Positions 1 to 8,565 of a stretch of DNA of 64,000 bases are shown piece by piece. The stretch comes from Chitinophaga pinensis (lineage in GTDB: Bacteria > Bacteroidota > Bacteroidia > Chitinophagales > Chitinophagaceae). A program made the translations under genes and the position numbers. The stretch is taken from contig CAMAXV010000005.1 of the NCBI GenBank assembly GCA_945862385.1, positions 98,202 through 162,201 on the forward strand. Direction: 5' to 3'. Within the stretch, counting starts at the first letter, position 1, and each line of letters opens with the position of its first letter. The notes under the pieces are model-generated. The model was not told the origin of the DNA and did no database searches. It saw only the letters and a list, made by a program, of their open reading frames with translations.

Positions 1-54
1 AAAGTTTTCATAAAAAAGTATTTGAAGGTAAAAGTAGATAAAATCGATAAAAAG

Positions 55-783
55 TTAGATTTTTTTCATTTTCTTCAAGTCCATATAGCTTTTTTGTTTC
101 TTCACCTCCATCTTCTCAATCGCATAGCTTAGCATGGTTCGGGGCATGACTGCTGCATGTTGGTCCAGGAATTCTTCAATGGCAAGTGGGTCTCTTTTCC
201 ATGCCTCGCGCAGCATCCAGCCGATAGCCTTGTGCATGAGGTCGTGTGGGTGATTGAGCAGGATTTCACTCAGTTGCAGGATGTCTTTCAGGTCATTTTT
301 CCTGATGAAATGCAGGGTGGTGATAACTGCTATCCTGTTTTCCCAGAGAGATTTGCTTTTGGCAAGCTGGTACAGGATACTCCTGTCTCTTTTCTCCAGG
401 TAATGCCCAATAATTATATGTGCGGATGAATCTACCAGATCCCAGTTGTTTACCCTGTCTATTTTGTTGATATAAAGGTCAAACCATTCTTTTTCAGTTC
501 CTGTTCGCAGTGCGCTGTTGAAGTGGAAACACAGGATGAAAAGTCCTGTCAGCCGCTCCTCATGATAGGGGCTATCCAGCAGCTGAATGATTGTTTCCTT
601 GTTCGTGTTAGCAAAGTGTCGTTTGGCTAAACCACGCTGTTCTGGCACAACAACGCCATGGAAGAGGTCGCCCTCACCATACTGACCCTTTCCAGTTTTG
701 AAAAAACGAGGAAAGAATGCTGCTTTGTCCGGATTAATTAATGATTTTAGTTCTTTTACGATAGTACTATAAGTAACTGTCAT
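55..783 (-). CDS. DNA alkylation repair protein, AlkD-like
   Basis: A 242-residue cytoplasmic protein of the AlkD HEAT-like repeat DNA glycosylase family, which excises bulky or positively charged alkylated purines. The sequence shows the family pattern of repeated helical segments, and the motif NNWDLVDSSAH at about residues 112-122 matches the AlkD active-site stretch with its Trp and Asp. The length is normal for the family. Its ATG overlaps the stop of the upstream aminotransferase gene in an ATGA arrangement, so the two are probably translationally coupled. Family assignment is confident; substrate range is inferred from the family. Confidence 0.88.
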   Translation of the reverse strand: MTVTYSTIVKELKSLINPDKAAFFPRFFKTGKGQYGEGDLFHGVVVPEQRGLAKRHFANTNKETIIQLLDSPYHEERLTGLFILCFHFNSALRTGTEKEWFDLYINKIDRVNNWDLVDSSAHIIIGHYLEKRDRSILYQLAKSKSLWENRIAVITTLHFIRKNDLKDILQLSEILLNHPHDLMHKAIGWMLREAWKRDPLAIEEFLDQHAAVMPRTMLSYAIEKMEVKKQKSYMDLKKMKKI

Positions 784-2042
784 GCTGCCAGTTTTTTCAG
801 CGCTTTCACAAATTTGTCGAGTTCTTCAACTGTAGTATAAACGTTGGGTGTAATCCTGCAACCAAAAACATTGGCCCCATCGATTGCTACAGTAAAAATG
901 CTGTGTTCTTCCAGCAGTCTTTTTGCCAGGTCGCCCGGTTTGATTCCTTCAATACCCACATTGGCGATACCGCAGCTTCTCGCTGGGTCTGCCGGGGTAT
1001 TCAGGATGATCCGGGGTGTATTCCTGACACGGCAAGTCCAGTACTGCTGCAGGAACCGCAGACGCGCTTCTTTTCGTTCTGCCCCAATCATGTTGTAATA
1101 ATCGATGGAATCAGCAATGGTTAGGTCAGTATGGGCAGGATGCGTTCCGGTATGGCTGATGCGGAGAATCTTGTTAGGGTCTTTTTCCCATCCAACAATA
1201 AGTGGCCACAGTTCGGGCATCCGTTTTTGGTTAACATAAAGTAAGCCGGCACCCAGTGGTGTACTCAGCCATTTGTGAAGCGAACTCCCGTAATAGTCGC
1301 AGTTGAGGTCTGAAATTTTGTATTGAAAATGTGCGATGGCATGGGCTCCATCCACCAAAACCTCCACGCCTTTTCGGTGTGCCATATCACATATTTTCCG
1401 GATGGGTAGTATTTGTCCAGTTATATTGATGATATGTGATACCAGGATCAGTTTTGTTTTTGGTGTGATGGCGTTTTCATAGAGTGAAACGATTTCCTCA
1501 TCCGATTGCGGGTGGTTGGGGACAGACACCATCCTGTTGACCACGCCGTAGCGGTTTGCCACATGCCGCATGGCTTCAATCATAGAACCATAATCCTGTT
1601 CTGCCATGATGGTTTCATCACCTGCCTGCCAGTGTTTTCCGGTGATTACAATATCCATCGATTCGGTGGTGTTGCGGGTGATTGCGAGCTCTTTTGGTGA
1701 ACAGCCTGCCAGTTGCGAAAGTTTCTCCACAACACGTTTTTTATTGTCAACAGCGTTGTTGCGCATGTACCAGGATCCGTGGTAGTTCACATGACGCACA
1801 TGCCCAATAAATTTTTCCAGCAACGATTCCGGTATGAAATTATAGTATCCGTTCTCCAGGTTGATATAGTCTGGTTTGAGCAGGTACTGAGACCTGATGG
1901 AAGACCAGAAAGCCTCATCCTGAGCAAGTGTGATGCTGTCGGTTGATTTCCTGCTGTCAAATAATGCAGCCAAAGCATCCATGCCGAAGGAGGTGCCTGC
2001 TGCTGAAAGCGCGGCAGATTTGATGAATGTTCTTTTGTCCAT
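780..2042 (-). CDS. Class V aminotransferase, exported (isopenicillin N epimerase-like)
   Basis: A 420-residue PLP-dependent fold-type I protein of the class V aminotransferase / cysteine desulfurase / isopenicillin N epimerase group. The motif DGAHAIAHF carries the PLP-ring Asp, and SSLHKWLSTPLGAG carries the Schiff-base Lys. The N terminus (KRTFIKSAALSAAG) looks like a Tat-type signal, with KR in place of RR, so the enzyme is probably exported. The substrate cannot be read from sequence. The gene precedes the alkD-like gene with a 4-base overlap, and a minus-strand terminator lies just upstream, separating it from the yceI pair. Confidence 0.85.
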   Translation of the reverse strand: MDKRTFIKSAALSAAGTSFGMDALAALFDSRKSTDSITLAQDEAFWSSIRSQYLLKPDYINLENGYYNFIPESLLEKFIGHVRHVNYHGSWYMRNNAVDNKKRVVEKLSQLAGCSPKELAITRNTTESMDIVITGKHWQAGDETIMAEQDYGSMIEAMRHVANRYGVVNRMVSVPNHPQSDEEIVSLYENAITPKTKLILVSHIINITGQILPIRKICDMAHRKGVEVLVDGAHAIAHFQYKISDLNCDYYGSSLHKWLSTPLGAGLLYVNQKRMPELWPLIVGWEKDPNKILRISHTGTHPAHTDLTIADSIDYYNMIGAERKEARLRFLQQYWTCRVRNTPRIILNTPADPARSCGIANVGIEGIKPGDLAKRLLEEHSIFTVAIDGANVFGCRITPNVYTTVEELDKFVKALKKLAA

Positions 2043-2068
2043 ACTTTAAATATAGATCAATATGGCAT

Positions 2069-2100
2069 AAAAAAGCCGTCCCTGTTAAACGAGACGGCTT
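2069..2100 (-). terminator. Rho-independent terminator after yceI
   Basis: Read on the minus strand, an 8-bp stem AAGCCGTC/GACGGCTT is followed by a T-run (the A-run at 2069-2074 on the plus strand). It sits about 110 bases beyond the stop of the yceI-like gene and before the aminotransferase start, so it should end the yceI transcript. Confidence 0.75.
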
Positions 2101-2124
2101 GTATAATAAGATTTATTTTTGATT

Positions 2125-2189
2125 CCCCTCCTGGCCAGGAGGGGTGGATCCAGACCGAGCAAAGCGAGTGTCTGGAGACGGGGTGGTGG
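2125..2189. repeat. Partial copy of the GC-rich palindromic intergenic element
   Basis: It begins with the perfect palindrome CCCCTCCTGGCCAGGAGGGG (2125-2144). An inverted pair CCAGAC/GTCTGG (2150-2155, 2170-2175) follows, and then ACGGGGTGGTGG. The same modules recur at 41170-41377, 50553-50582 and 54996-55176. Here only one half of the composite element is present, downstream of the yceI-like gene. Confidence 0.8.
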
Positions 2190-2208
2190 TTATTATTCGT
2201 GCTTCACA

Positions 2209-2733
2209 TCAGTAAAAAACCTCAAATTTCACCTTTACTTCATTGTCAACTGGCTTGAGCATGAAGGAAGGGCGTTCGATTTTAAAATCCTCCAGGAGGA
2301 ATATGAAATTACCTGTGACCTGTGTGGTACCATTCATGTTTTTTGTAGTTGCCTTAAAGGTTGTTTCCTTGTTAACACCATGAAACTGTAAAACTCCTTT
2401 TACATCCAGCGAGCCGTCTTTGCCCGCAGTGATGGAAGTGCTGTAAAAACTGATGTTGGGGAACTTGAGTGCTTCCACTACTTCCAGCAGGTGGGCATCG
2501 CGGTTCGAGCTTTTGGAATCGAAGGCGCTTACTTTGGAAACGATAGCAACTTTTTCGATACTGCCATCAGCCTTTAGCTGAACGGCACCATTGAGGTCTG
2601 CTGAAGTACCATCCCATGCATGCAGCAGGTGATTCATGCTGTAAGTGATGGTTGATTTTTTCCTGTCCACCGGCTTTTTGGTTTGTGCCAGCAGAAATCC
2701 AGGAGACAGTAAGAGTAAAAAAAGTATACGCAT
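2209..2733 (-). CDS. YceI family periplasmic protein
   Basis: A 174-residue secreted protein with an N-terminal signal peptide ending FLLAQ. The rest fits the YceI lipocalin-like beta-barrel, with the typical phrases AFDSKSSNRDAHLLEV and LKFPNISFYST and the later GVLQFHGVNKET. YceI proteins bind polyisoprenoid or other lipophilic molecules in the periplasm. The gene is 3 bases downstream of a small His-rich membrane protein, which recalls the yceJ-yceI pairing of enterobacteria. A terminator lies at 2069-2100. The specific ligand is unknown. Confidence 0.88.
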   Translation of the reverse strand: MRILFLLLLSPGFLLAQTKKPVDRKKSTITYSMNHLLHAWDGTSADLNGAVQLKADGSIEKVAIVSKVSAFDSKSSNRDAHLLEVVEALKFPNISFYSTSITAGKDGSLDVKGVLQFHGVNKETTFKATTKNMNGTTQVTGNFIFLLEDFKIERPSFMLKPVDNEVKVKFEVFY

Positions 2734-2736
2734 GGT

Positions 2737-3360
2737 TTAAAATTTAATGGTGATAACGGCAGCGGCATAGCTGGCAAATGTGGTGAAAGCTGCAGCACGG
2801 TGCCATTTTTTTAATCTGGTATACTGGTCTCCCTGGGCATCTTCAAGGGATTGAGCAAGTATGTTGGTGCCAATCATACCACCCATATGCACAACAGCAA
2901 GCCATTTATGCAGCCTGATGGCAGATAGTTTTTTATCTCTGTTAATCAAAGGTGGAGGCGTAAATAATGACATGATAGCAGTGGCAGAATAGGTTGTATT
3001 TACTGCAACGGCGAGCCCTTCGTGAATGTCTCCAACCCTTCCTGAACCTTTATAGAGTTGTGTACCTGTAATTCCCTGTCCAACCATACCACCCAGTGTA
3101 ACAAATCCCAGCACCTGGTGTGCTACCAGCATCCCCCTTCTCAATTTCAGTTCCTTTTCACGGTTGGTTGGTGTGAGTGGTGAAAAGGGACGCATCAATC
3201 CTTTTTCACCCCAGAAAACACGCTGGGTTAACAGCATTTTTTTGGGTAAGAGTTCTGTTGTGGTATCCTGTTCCTTCATCAGGTCATTCAGCAGATCGTC
3301 CTGCGCAAAGGAGAGGGTTGTCATGCTGATGCATAAAAAAACTGCAATGATTTTTTTCAT
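2737..3360 (-). CDS. Cytochrome b561-like four-helix membrane protein
   Basis: A 207-residue protein with a signal peptide ending FAQ, a soluble stretch of about 70 residues, and then four hydrophobic segments. Histidines sit at the helix ends or within helices: LVAHQVLGF, DIHEGLAVA, RLHKWLAVVHMGG and KWHRAAAF. Paired helix histidines are what a b-type haem membrane protein needs, so a b561-like electron-transfer role is a reasonable inference, though not proven. It sits immediately upstream of yceI in the same operon, which supports a joint role in lipophilic electron-carrier metabolism. Confidence 0.6.
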   Translation of the reverse strand: MKKIIAVFLCISMTTLSFAQDDLLNDLMKEQDTTTELLPKKMLLTQRVFWGEKGLMRPFSPLTPTNREKELKLRRGMLVAHQVLGFVTLGGMVGQGITGTQLYKGSGRVGDIHEGLAVAVNTTYSATAIMSLFTPPPLINRDKKLSAIRLHKWLAVVHMGGMIGTNILAQSLEDAQGDQYTRLKKWHRAAAFTTFASYAAAVITIKF

Positions 3361-3495
3361 GAGTAAGAGTTAAGTTGCAAAGATAGTGAGTTGGCGGATT
3401 GTCAAACTTCGGTATAACGATTTGGTAACCTCAAATATTGTCAGTTTTGGGTTACCTGAAGGATAAAGCCGTATTAACGTATAAATCGTACATAT

Positions 3496-3786
3496 ATGTT
3501 GCAGAAAACCTATTACAAAACAAAGGATTATTGTAAAGTAAAGTTCAGTTTCAAGCCTGAATTGGCTGAAACTGTTGAAATTCTTGGTTTGAACAGTGAT
3601 TGGGAAAATGCGGTTATTATGGCTAAGAAAAAGGATGGCAGCTTCAGTGCAGAAGTAAATCTGCCAAAAGATTCAAGTCATGAATTCAAATACCTGGTTG
3701 ATAATGCAACCTGGGTGAATGATCCGGAGGCTGATACTGAAGTTCCCAACGTCTTTGGTGGAAGTAACAGTGTAGTTAGTATTTAA
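3496..3786 (+). CDS. Small glycogen-binding (CBM48/isoamylase early-set) protein
   Basis: A 96-residue cytoplasmic protein consisting of a single Ig-like early-set domain of the AMPK-beta/isoamylase N-terminal type. The visible features are VKFSFKPELAETVEILGLNSDWENAV, the conserved Trp, and HEFKYLVDNATWVNDPEAD, where Tyr, Trp and DPEAD are family hallmarks. Such free-standing domains are common in Bacteroidota and are presumed to bind alpha-glucans. It has no enzymatic domain. The gene stands alone between the yceI operon (opposite strand) and corA. Confidence 0.8.
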   Translation: MLQKTYYKTKDYCKVKFSFKPELAETVEILGLNSDWENAVIMAKKKDGSFSAEVNLPKDSSHEFKYLVDNATWVNDPEADTEVPNVFGGSNSVVSI

Positions 3787-3872
3787 TCTTTCAGGTTAAA
3801 TTACCATAATTTACGTTTTGATTTAAACTGCATCATGGTGGTGCCGTAAATTGAAACCTGTTAACCCCAAGT

Positions 3873-4772
3873 TTGACCCTCAAAGAAATTAACGCGCCTC
3901 AAGGTCAGTTTAAGTGGCTGGACATCACTGCTCCAACCATTGAAGAGCTTATGTCTGTAAGTGAAAAGTACAATCTCAACAACCATAACCTGAGGGATTG
4001 TCTGGAGCCTGATCATCTGCCCAAATTTGAAGAGGGAGACGACTTTAATTTCATTATCCTGCGCAAGGTTTTGGAGGATGGTGAGCCGGGAACAACCATT
4101 CATTCTCTCACTACGAAAATTGCTATTTTTTACAACGAAAGTGTAATAGTTACCATTCACCGTCTCCCTCAGGAAGACCTCATCACGATTTGTGAGCAGT
4201 CTATTCAGCATGGCAGGGTAACCCATATTCAGCAACTTTTGCTCAAGATCATTGCAAGGGTCCAGCACAGTTATACCAGTTTTGCCGGCCACCTGAATGC
4301 ACAGATTGAGGCATTCGAAACAAGGTTGTTTGTCCGCAAAACAGCCAGGGAGTCCATAGAAAACCTGTATATGTTGAAGAGGCGTACAGGTTTATGCCGG
4401 AGGTTGTTATTGCTGAGTGGAGAGGTAGTTAATGCCGTGCAGCACCGCCAGAAAAAATCAAGTGAGCTCCAGGATATACGCGACAGCCAGGCTAAACTGC
4501 AGCTGTTTTATGAACAGCTGAGTGAAGATGCCATCAACCTGGTAAGTACCTATATGTCTTACAGTGCCCAGAAAACCAATGAGGTTATGAAGGTGCTGAC
4601 TATCTTTTCAGCTTATTTTCTGCCGCTTACGTTCATAGTTGGTGTATACGGTATGAATTTCGACCTGATGCCTGAATTACGCTGGAAATATGGTTATCCG
4701 GCGATACTATTGGTTATGTTTCTTGTTTTTCTGGTCATCTATCTTTGGTTCAGGCGACGCAAGTGGCTTTGA
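3873..4772 (+). CDS. corA: CorA family divalent cation (Mg2+/Co2+) channel
   Basis: A 299-residue CorA-type channel subunit, with a long cytoplasmic helical N-terminal domain and two C-terminal membrane helices. The signature GMN is at residues 260-262 in YGMNFDLMPEL, between the helices, and the C terminus is basic (RRRKWL), as in the family. The start is unusual. An in-frame TGA at 3852 leaves TTG at 3873 as the best start, because homology (FKWLDITAPTIEEL) begins before the first internal ATG at 3951. No Shine-Dalgarno site is evident. Family assignment is firm; Mg2+ as substrate is inferred. Confidence 0.9.
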   Translation: MTLKEINAPQGQFKWLDITAPTIEELMSVSEKYNLNNHNLRDCLEPDHLPKFEEGDDFNFIILRKVLEDGEPGTTIHSLTTKIAIFYNESVIVTIHRLPQEDLITICEQSIQHGRVTHIQQLLLKIIARVQHSYTSFAGHLNAQIEAFETRLFVRKTARESIENLYMLKRRTGLCRRLLLLSGEVVNAVQHRQKKSSELQDIRDSQAKLQLFYEQLSEDAINLVSTYMSYSAQKTNEVMKVLTIFSAYFLPLTFIVGVYGMNFDLMPELRWKYGYPAILLVMFLVFLVIYLWFRRRKWL

Positions 4773-4886
4773 CGTTGTCTAAGTAAACAACAACTTTTCT
4801 CGTACATTAACACGTAATTCGGCATTTTTTTCGGAAATTTGCATTCCCGTTGAAATTATTCAACCCTTTATAACAACAGTTGAAAA

Positions 4887-6293
4887 ATGAGCAGTAAACC
4901 TACCAGTCTATTTGATAAAGTTTGGGATGCACACGTTGTGCGCAGTATTGCGGATGGTCCGGATGTATTGTTAATCGACCGCCATTTCATCCATGAAGTG
5001 ACCAGTCCGGTTGCTTTTCTCGGACTCAAAACCAGGAATCTGGGTGTCATGTTTCCGGACCGTACTTTTGCCACTGCAGATCACAATACCCCAACCATCA
5101 ACCAGCACCTGCCTGTTGCTGATCCATTGTCTGCCAATCAGCTGAAGGCGCTTGAAGAAAATACTTCGAGCTATGGTATTTCCCACTGGGGTCTTGGCAA
5201 TCCCAAAAATGGTATTGTGCATGTGGTTGGTCCGGAAAACGGGATAACCCTGCCGGGTATGACTATTGTTTGTGGAGACTCCCATACATCTACGCATGGT
5301 GCGTTCGGATGTATTGCTTTTGGCATCGGAACTTCTGAAGTGGAGATGGTACTTTCTTCACAATGTATCATGCAGCCCAAAGCGAAGAAGATGCGTATAA
5401 ATGTTAATGGCAACATGAGCAAGGGTGTTACCCCCAAAGATGTTGTGCTTTATATCATCTCTAAGCTTACAGCGGCAGGAGCAACAGGTTACTTTGTTGA
5501 GTATGCCGGATCGGTTTTCGAAAATATGTCGATGGAAGGCCGCATGACTGTCTGCAACATGAGTATTGAAATGGGTGCAAGGGGTGGCATGATTGCTCCC
5601 GACGAAACCACGTTCAATTACATCAAAGGTCGTGAAAAGGCTCCCAAAGGTCAGGCTTGGGACGATGCAGTTGCATACTGGAAAACGCTGAAAACAGATG
5701 AGGGCGTAGTATTTGACAAGGAATATAATTTTGACGGAGCAGATATTGAACCCATGATTACCTATGGTACCAATCCAGGTATGGGTATGGGTATTTCTCA
5801 GCTGATACCAACGGCAGCCGATATAGATGCCGGCAAGGCCAGCTTTGCCAAGTCTTTGCAGTATATGGGATTCACTGAAAGTGAGCCCATGCTGGGCAAG
5901 AAAATTGATTATGTGTTCATTGGAAGTTGTACCAATGGCAGGATTGAGGATTTCAGGGCCTTTGCTTCTGTGGTGAAGGGAAGAAAGAAAGCAGACCATG
6001 TAACAGCCTGGATTGTACCTGGCTCTCATGTGGTGGAAGCACAGATCAGGGAGGAAGGTATTTATGATATTCTCATTGAGGCAGGGTTTGAACTCCGGCA
6101 GCCCGGTTGCTCAGCTTGCCTGGCTATGAATGACGACAAAATTCCTGCTGGAAAATATGCCGTTAGCACCAGCAACAGAAACTTTGAAGGACGTCAGGGT
6201 CCGGGTGCCAGAACACTCCTTGCCAGTCCACTTGTTGCTGCTGCAGCCGCAGTTACTGGCATCGTTACTGATCCAAGAACCCTGATCGCTTAA
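4887..6293 (+). CDS. leuC: 3-isopropylmalate dehydratase large subunit
   Basis: A 468-residue aconitase-family subunit that carries the [4Fe-4S] cluster of isopropylmalate isomerase. The cluster cysteines are visible as C348 (IGSCTNGR), C408 and C411 ([10 protein letters not shown]). [12 protein letters not shown] and the CSTSNRNF-like [22 protein letters not shown] are also present. The enzyme interconverts 2- and 3-isopropylmalate, and also citramalate and methylmalate where that pathway exists. It is the first gene of a tight cluster, with leuD 11 bases downstream. The length matches typical LeuC. Confidence 0.97.
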   Translation: MSSKPTSLFDKVWDAHVVRSIADGPDVLLIDRHFIHEVTSPVAFLGLKTRNLGVMFPDRTFATADHNTPTINQHLPVADPLSANQLKALEENTSSYGISHWGLGNPKNGIVHVVGPENGITLPGMTIVCGDSHTSTHGAFGCIAFGIGTSEVEMVLSSQCIMQPKAKKMRINVNGNMSKGVTPKDVVLYIISKLTAAGATGYFVEYAGSVFENMSMEGRMTVCNMSIEMGARGGMIAPDETTFNYIKGREKAPKGQAWDDAVAYWKTLKTDEGVVFDKEYNFDGADIEPMITYGTNPGMGMGISQLIPTAADIDAGKASFAKSLQYMGFTESEPMLGKKIDYVFIGSCTNGRIEDFRAFASVVKGRKKADHVTAWIVPGSHVVEAQIREEGIYDILIEAGFELRQPGCSACLAMNDDKIPAGKYAVSTSNRNFEGRQGPGARTLLASPLVAAAAAVTGIVTDPRTLIA

Positions 6294-6304
6294 AAAAAAC
6301 AACC

Positions 6305-6901
6305 ATGGCTTACGATAAATTTACAGTATTGACCAGCTCGGCAGTGCCTCTGCCAATTGAAAATGTGGATACCGACCAGATTATCCCCGCTCGATTCCTG
6401 AAAGCAACCAAGCGTGAGGGCTTTGGAGACAACCTGTTTCGCGACTGGCGTTATAATGGTGATGATACACCCAAGCAGGATTTCGTGCTTAATAATGCCA
6501 TCTACAGTGGAAAAATTCTGGTAGGTGGAAAGAATTTCGGCAGCGGAAGCAGTCGTGAACACGCAGCATGGGCAATCTACGATTATGGATTCCGTTGTGT
6601 TGTTTCCAGCTTTTTTGCGGATATCTTCAAGAACAATTCCTTGAATATCGGCATCCTGCCGGTTCAGGTTTCTGAAGACTTTCTGGACAGGATTTTCAAA
6701 GCCATTGAAGCTGATCCGCAGACACAGCTCGAAGTTGATTTATCAAAGCAAACAATTACGATACTGTCTACTGGAGACAGTGAGTCTTTTGATATCAATT
6801 CCTACAAAAAGCACAACCTGATGAACGGCTTTGATGATATTGATTACCTGCAGGCCATGAAAGAAGAGATTTCCACCTTCGCACAAAACAGCCGCTACTA
6901 G
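6305..6901 (+). CDS. leuD: 3-isopropylmalate dehydratase small subunit
   Basis: A 198-residue swivel-domain subunit that pairs with LeuC. The sequence shows [14 protein letters not shown] near residue 19 and the substrate-recognition loop [14 protein letters not shown] near residue 80, both diagnostic. It follows leuC by 11 bases and precedes the LeuA-family synthase by 25 bases, so one transcript is likely. The length is standard for bacterial LeuD. Confidence 0.97.
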   Translation: MAYDKFTVLTSSAVPLPIENVDTDQIIPARFLKATKREGFGDNLFRDWRYNGDDTPKQDFVLNNAIYSGKILVGGKNFGSGSSREHAAWAIYDYGFRCVVSSFFADIFKNNSLNIGILPVQVSEDFLDRIFKAIEADPQTQLEVDLSKQTITILSTGDSESFDINSYKKHNLMNGFDDIDYLQAMKEEISTFAQNSRY

Positions 6902-6926
6902 ACGATGGTCCAGGCGCATTAACCCC

Positions 6927-8450
6927 ATGCCAAAATCAACCCGTTATATTGAGATCATGGACACCACCCTGCGGGATGGTGAACAAACCAGTGGTGTTTC
7001 TTTTTCTGCCTCTGAGAAACTTACCATAGCCCAGATCCTGCTTACAGAGGTAAAAGTAGACAGGATTGAAGTGGCTTCCGCCAGGGTTTCAGATGGTGAA
7101 TTTGAAGCCGTCAAAAAAATCACCCGTTGGGCCAAATCAAAGGGACTGTTGAAGAAAATTGAAGTCCTCACCTTTGTGGATGGTGAGGTTTCCATAGACT
7201 GGATGACGAAGGCCGGAGCAAAGGTCATGAACCTGCTTACAAAGGGTTCCCTCAATCACCTGAAGCACCAGCTGAAAAAAACACCTGAACAGCATTTTGC
7301 TGAAATAGCGGCAGTTTTTTCGCTCGCTAAGAAGAAAGGTATAGAATGTAATGTTTACCTGGAAGACTGGAGCAACGGCATGCGGAACTCCCCGGAATAT
7401 GTTTTTCAGTACCTGGATTTCCTGGCAACGCAGCCTGTTAAAAGAATCATGTTACCCGACACACTGGGTATTCTCAAGCCGGAAGAAGTAGCTGATTTCA
7501 TTAGACAAATCATCCCCCGCTATCCCGGCATTCATTTTGATTTCCATGGGCATAACGACTATGATCTTGGAACGGCAAATGTACTGGAGGCAGTAAAAGC
7601 CGGTGTTCAAGGTATCCACCTTACAGTGAACGGTATGGGAGAACGTGCAGGTAATGCACCCCTGGCCAGTGCGGTTGCGGTGATACATGATTTTATGCCT
7701 TCTCTCAAAACAGGTGTAGTTGAAGAATCCCTCTATCAGGTCAGCCGGCTTGTAGAAACCTTCTCAGGTTTTCGCATACCGGTAAATAAACCTGTTGTGG
7801 GTGAAAATGTATTTACGCAGACTGCCGGAATACATGCCGATGGCGATAAGAAAAACAACCTGTATTACAACGACCTGATGCCGGAAAGATTCGGCAGGAA
7901 ACGCTCCTATGCCCTGGGTAAAACCAGCGGTAAGTCGAACATCGAAAATAACCTCGCTCAGCTGGGAATTGAGTTGTCTGATGCGGATCTCAAAAAAGTT
8001 ACTCAGCGGATCATCGAGCTGGGTGATAAAAAGGAAGTGGTTACACAGTCTGATCTTCCCTATATCCTTTCTGATGTGCTCGACAGCGATGCCATTGGCG
8101 ATAATGTGGAGTTTATCAACTATGTACTGACGCATTCAAAAGACCTCAGACCTTCAGTGACACTGCAGGTTCAGATTGCTGATGAAGTTTTTGAAGAACA
8201 CGCACAGGGTGATGGACAGTATGATGCATTCATGAATGCATTGCGTTCCATTTATAAAAAGAAAAAACTCCAGCTGCCTATGCTTACTGATTATGCAGTA
8301 CGCATACCTCCGGGCGGAAAGAGTGATGCACTTTGTGAAACCATCATCACCTGGGATTATAAAGGGAGAGAATTTAAAACACGTGGACTGGATAGCGATC
8401 AGACAGTTGCAGCCATCAAGGCTACGCAGAAGATGCTGAATTTGTTATAG
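6927..8450 (+). CDS. LeuA-family synthase, probable (R)-citramalate synthase
   Basis: A 507-residue enzyme with an HMGL-like TIM barrel (about 1-270), a linker, and a C-terminal LeuA-type regulatory domain (about 370-505, with the phrase RIPPGGKSDAL). The catalytic signature DTTLRDGEQTSGVSF is at residues 12-26. Metal ligands H207 and H209 lie in HGHNDYDL, followed by NGMGERAGNAPL. Phrases such as VDRIEVASARVS, NVYLEDWSNGMRNSP and FGRKRSYALGK resemble my memory of Leptospira CimA more than classical LeuA. It may therefore condense pyruvate with acetyl-CoA to feed isoleucine synthesis, though 2-isopropylmalate synthase remains possible. It lies between leuD and leuB. Confidence 0.8.
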   Translation: MPKSTRYIEIMDTTLRDGEQTSGVSFSASEKLTIAQILLTEVKVDRIEVASARVSDGEFEAVKKITRWAKSKGLLKKIEVLTFVDGEVSIDWMTKAGAKVMNLLTKGSLNHLKHQLKKTPEQHFAEIAAVFSLAKKKGIECNVYLEDWSNGMRNSPEYVFQYLDFLATQPVKRIMLPDTLGILKPEEVADFIRQIIPRYPGIHFDFHGHNDYDLGTANVLEAVKAGVQGIHLTVNGMGERAGNAPLASAVAVIHDFMPSLKTGVVEESLYQVSRLVETFSGFRIPVNKPVVGENVFTQTAGIHADGDKKNNLYYNDLMPERFGRKRSYALGKTSGKSNIENNLAQLGIELSDADLKKVTQRIIELGDKKEVVTQSDLPYILSDVLDSDAIGDNVEFINYVLTHSKDLRPSVTLQVQIADEVFEEHAQGDGQYDAFMNALRSIYKKKKLQLPMLTDYAVRIPPGGKSDALCETIITWDYKGREFKTRGLDSDQTVAAIKATQKMLNLL

Positions 8451-8454
8451 TGGG

Positions 8455-8549
8455 AGTTGAGGGAGATAAGTTGAGAGAGATAAGTTGAGGGAGATAAGTT
8501 GAGAGAGAGAGAAGTTGAGAGAGAGGAGTTGAGGGAGATAAGTTGAGAG
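8455..8549. repeat. 14-bp purine-rich tandem repeat
   Basis: About 6.5 tandem units of AGTTGAG(G/A)GAGATA, one of them expanded to 16 bases by an extra GA, fill almost all of the 115-base gap between the LeuA-family gene and leuB. A shorter array of the same unit occurs at 58266-58289, again just after a stop codon. The plus strand is nearly all purine plus T. No palindrome or coding potential was seen. Confidence 0.9.
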
Positions 8550-8565
8550 CGTAAATAAAAGCAAA

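Noticed and set aside
5358..6029. 223-codon minus-strand frame within leuC
   Set aside because: It lies wholly inside leuC, whose cluster cysteines and motifs are intact; no independent start signals or family likeness.
8455..8549. Possible CRISPR array between the leuA-family gene and leuB
   Set aside because: The units are 14 bases, abut without spacers and vary by single bases; no cas genes are present. It is a simple tandem repeat.
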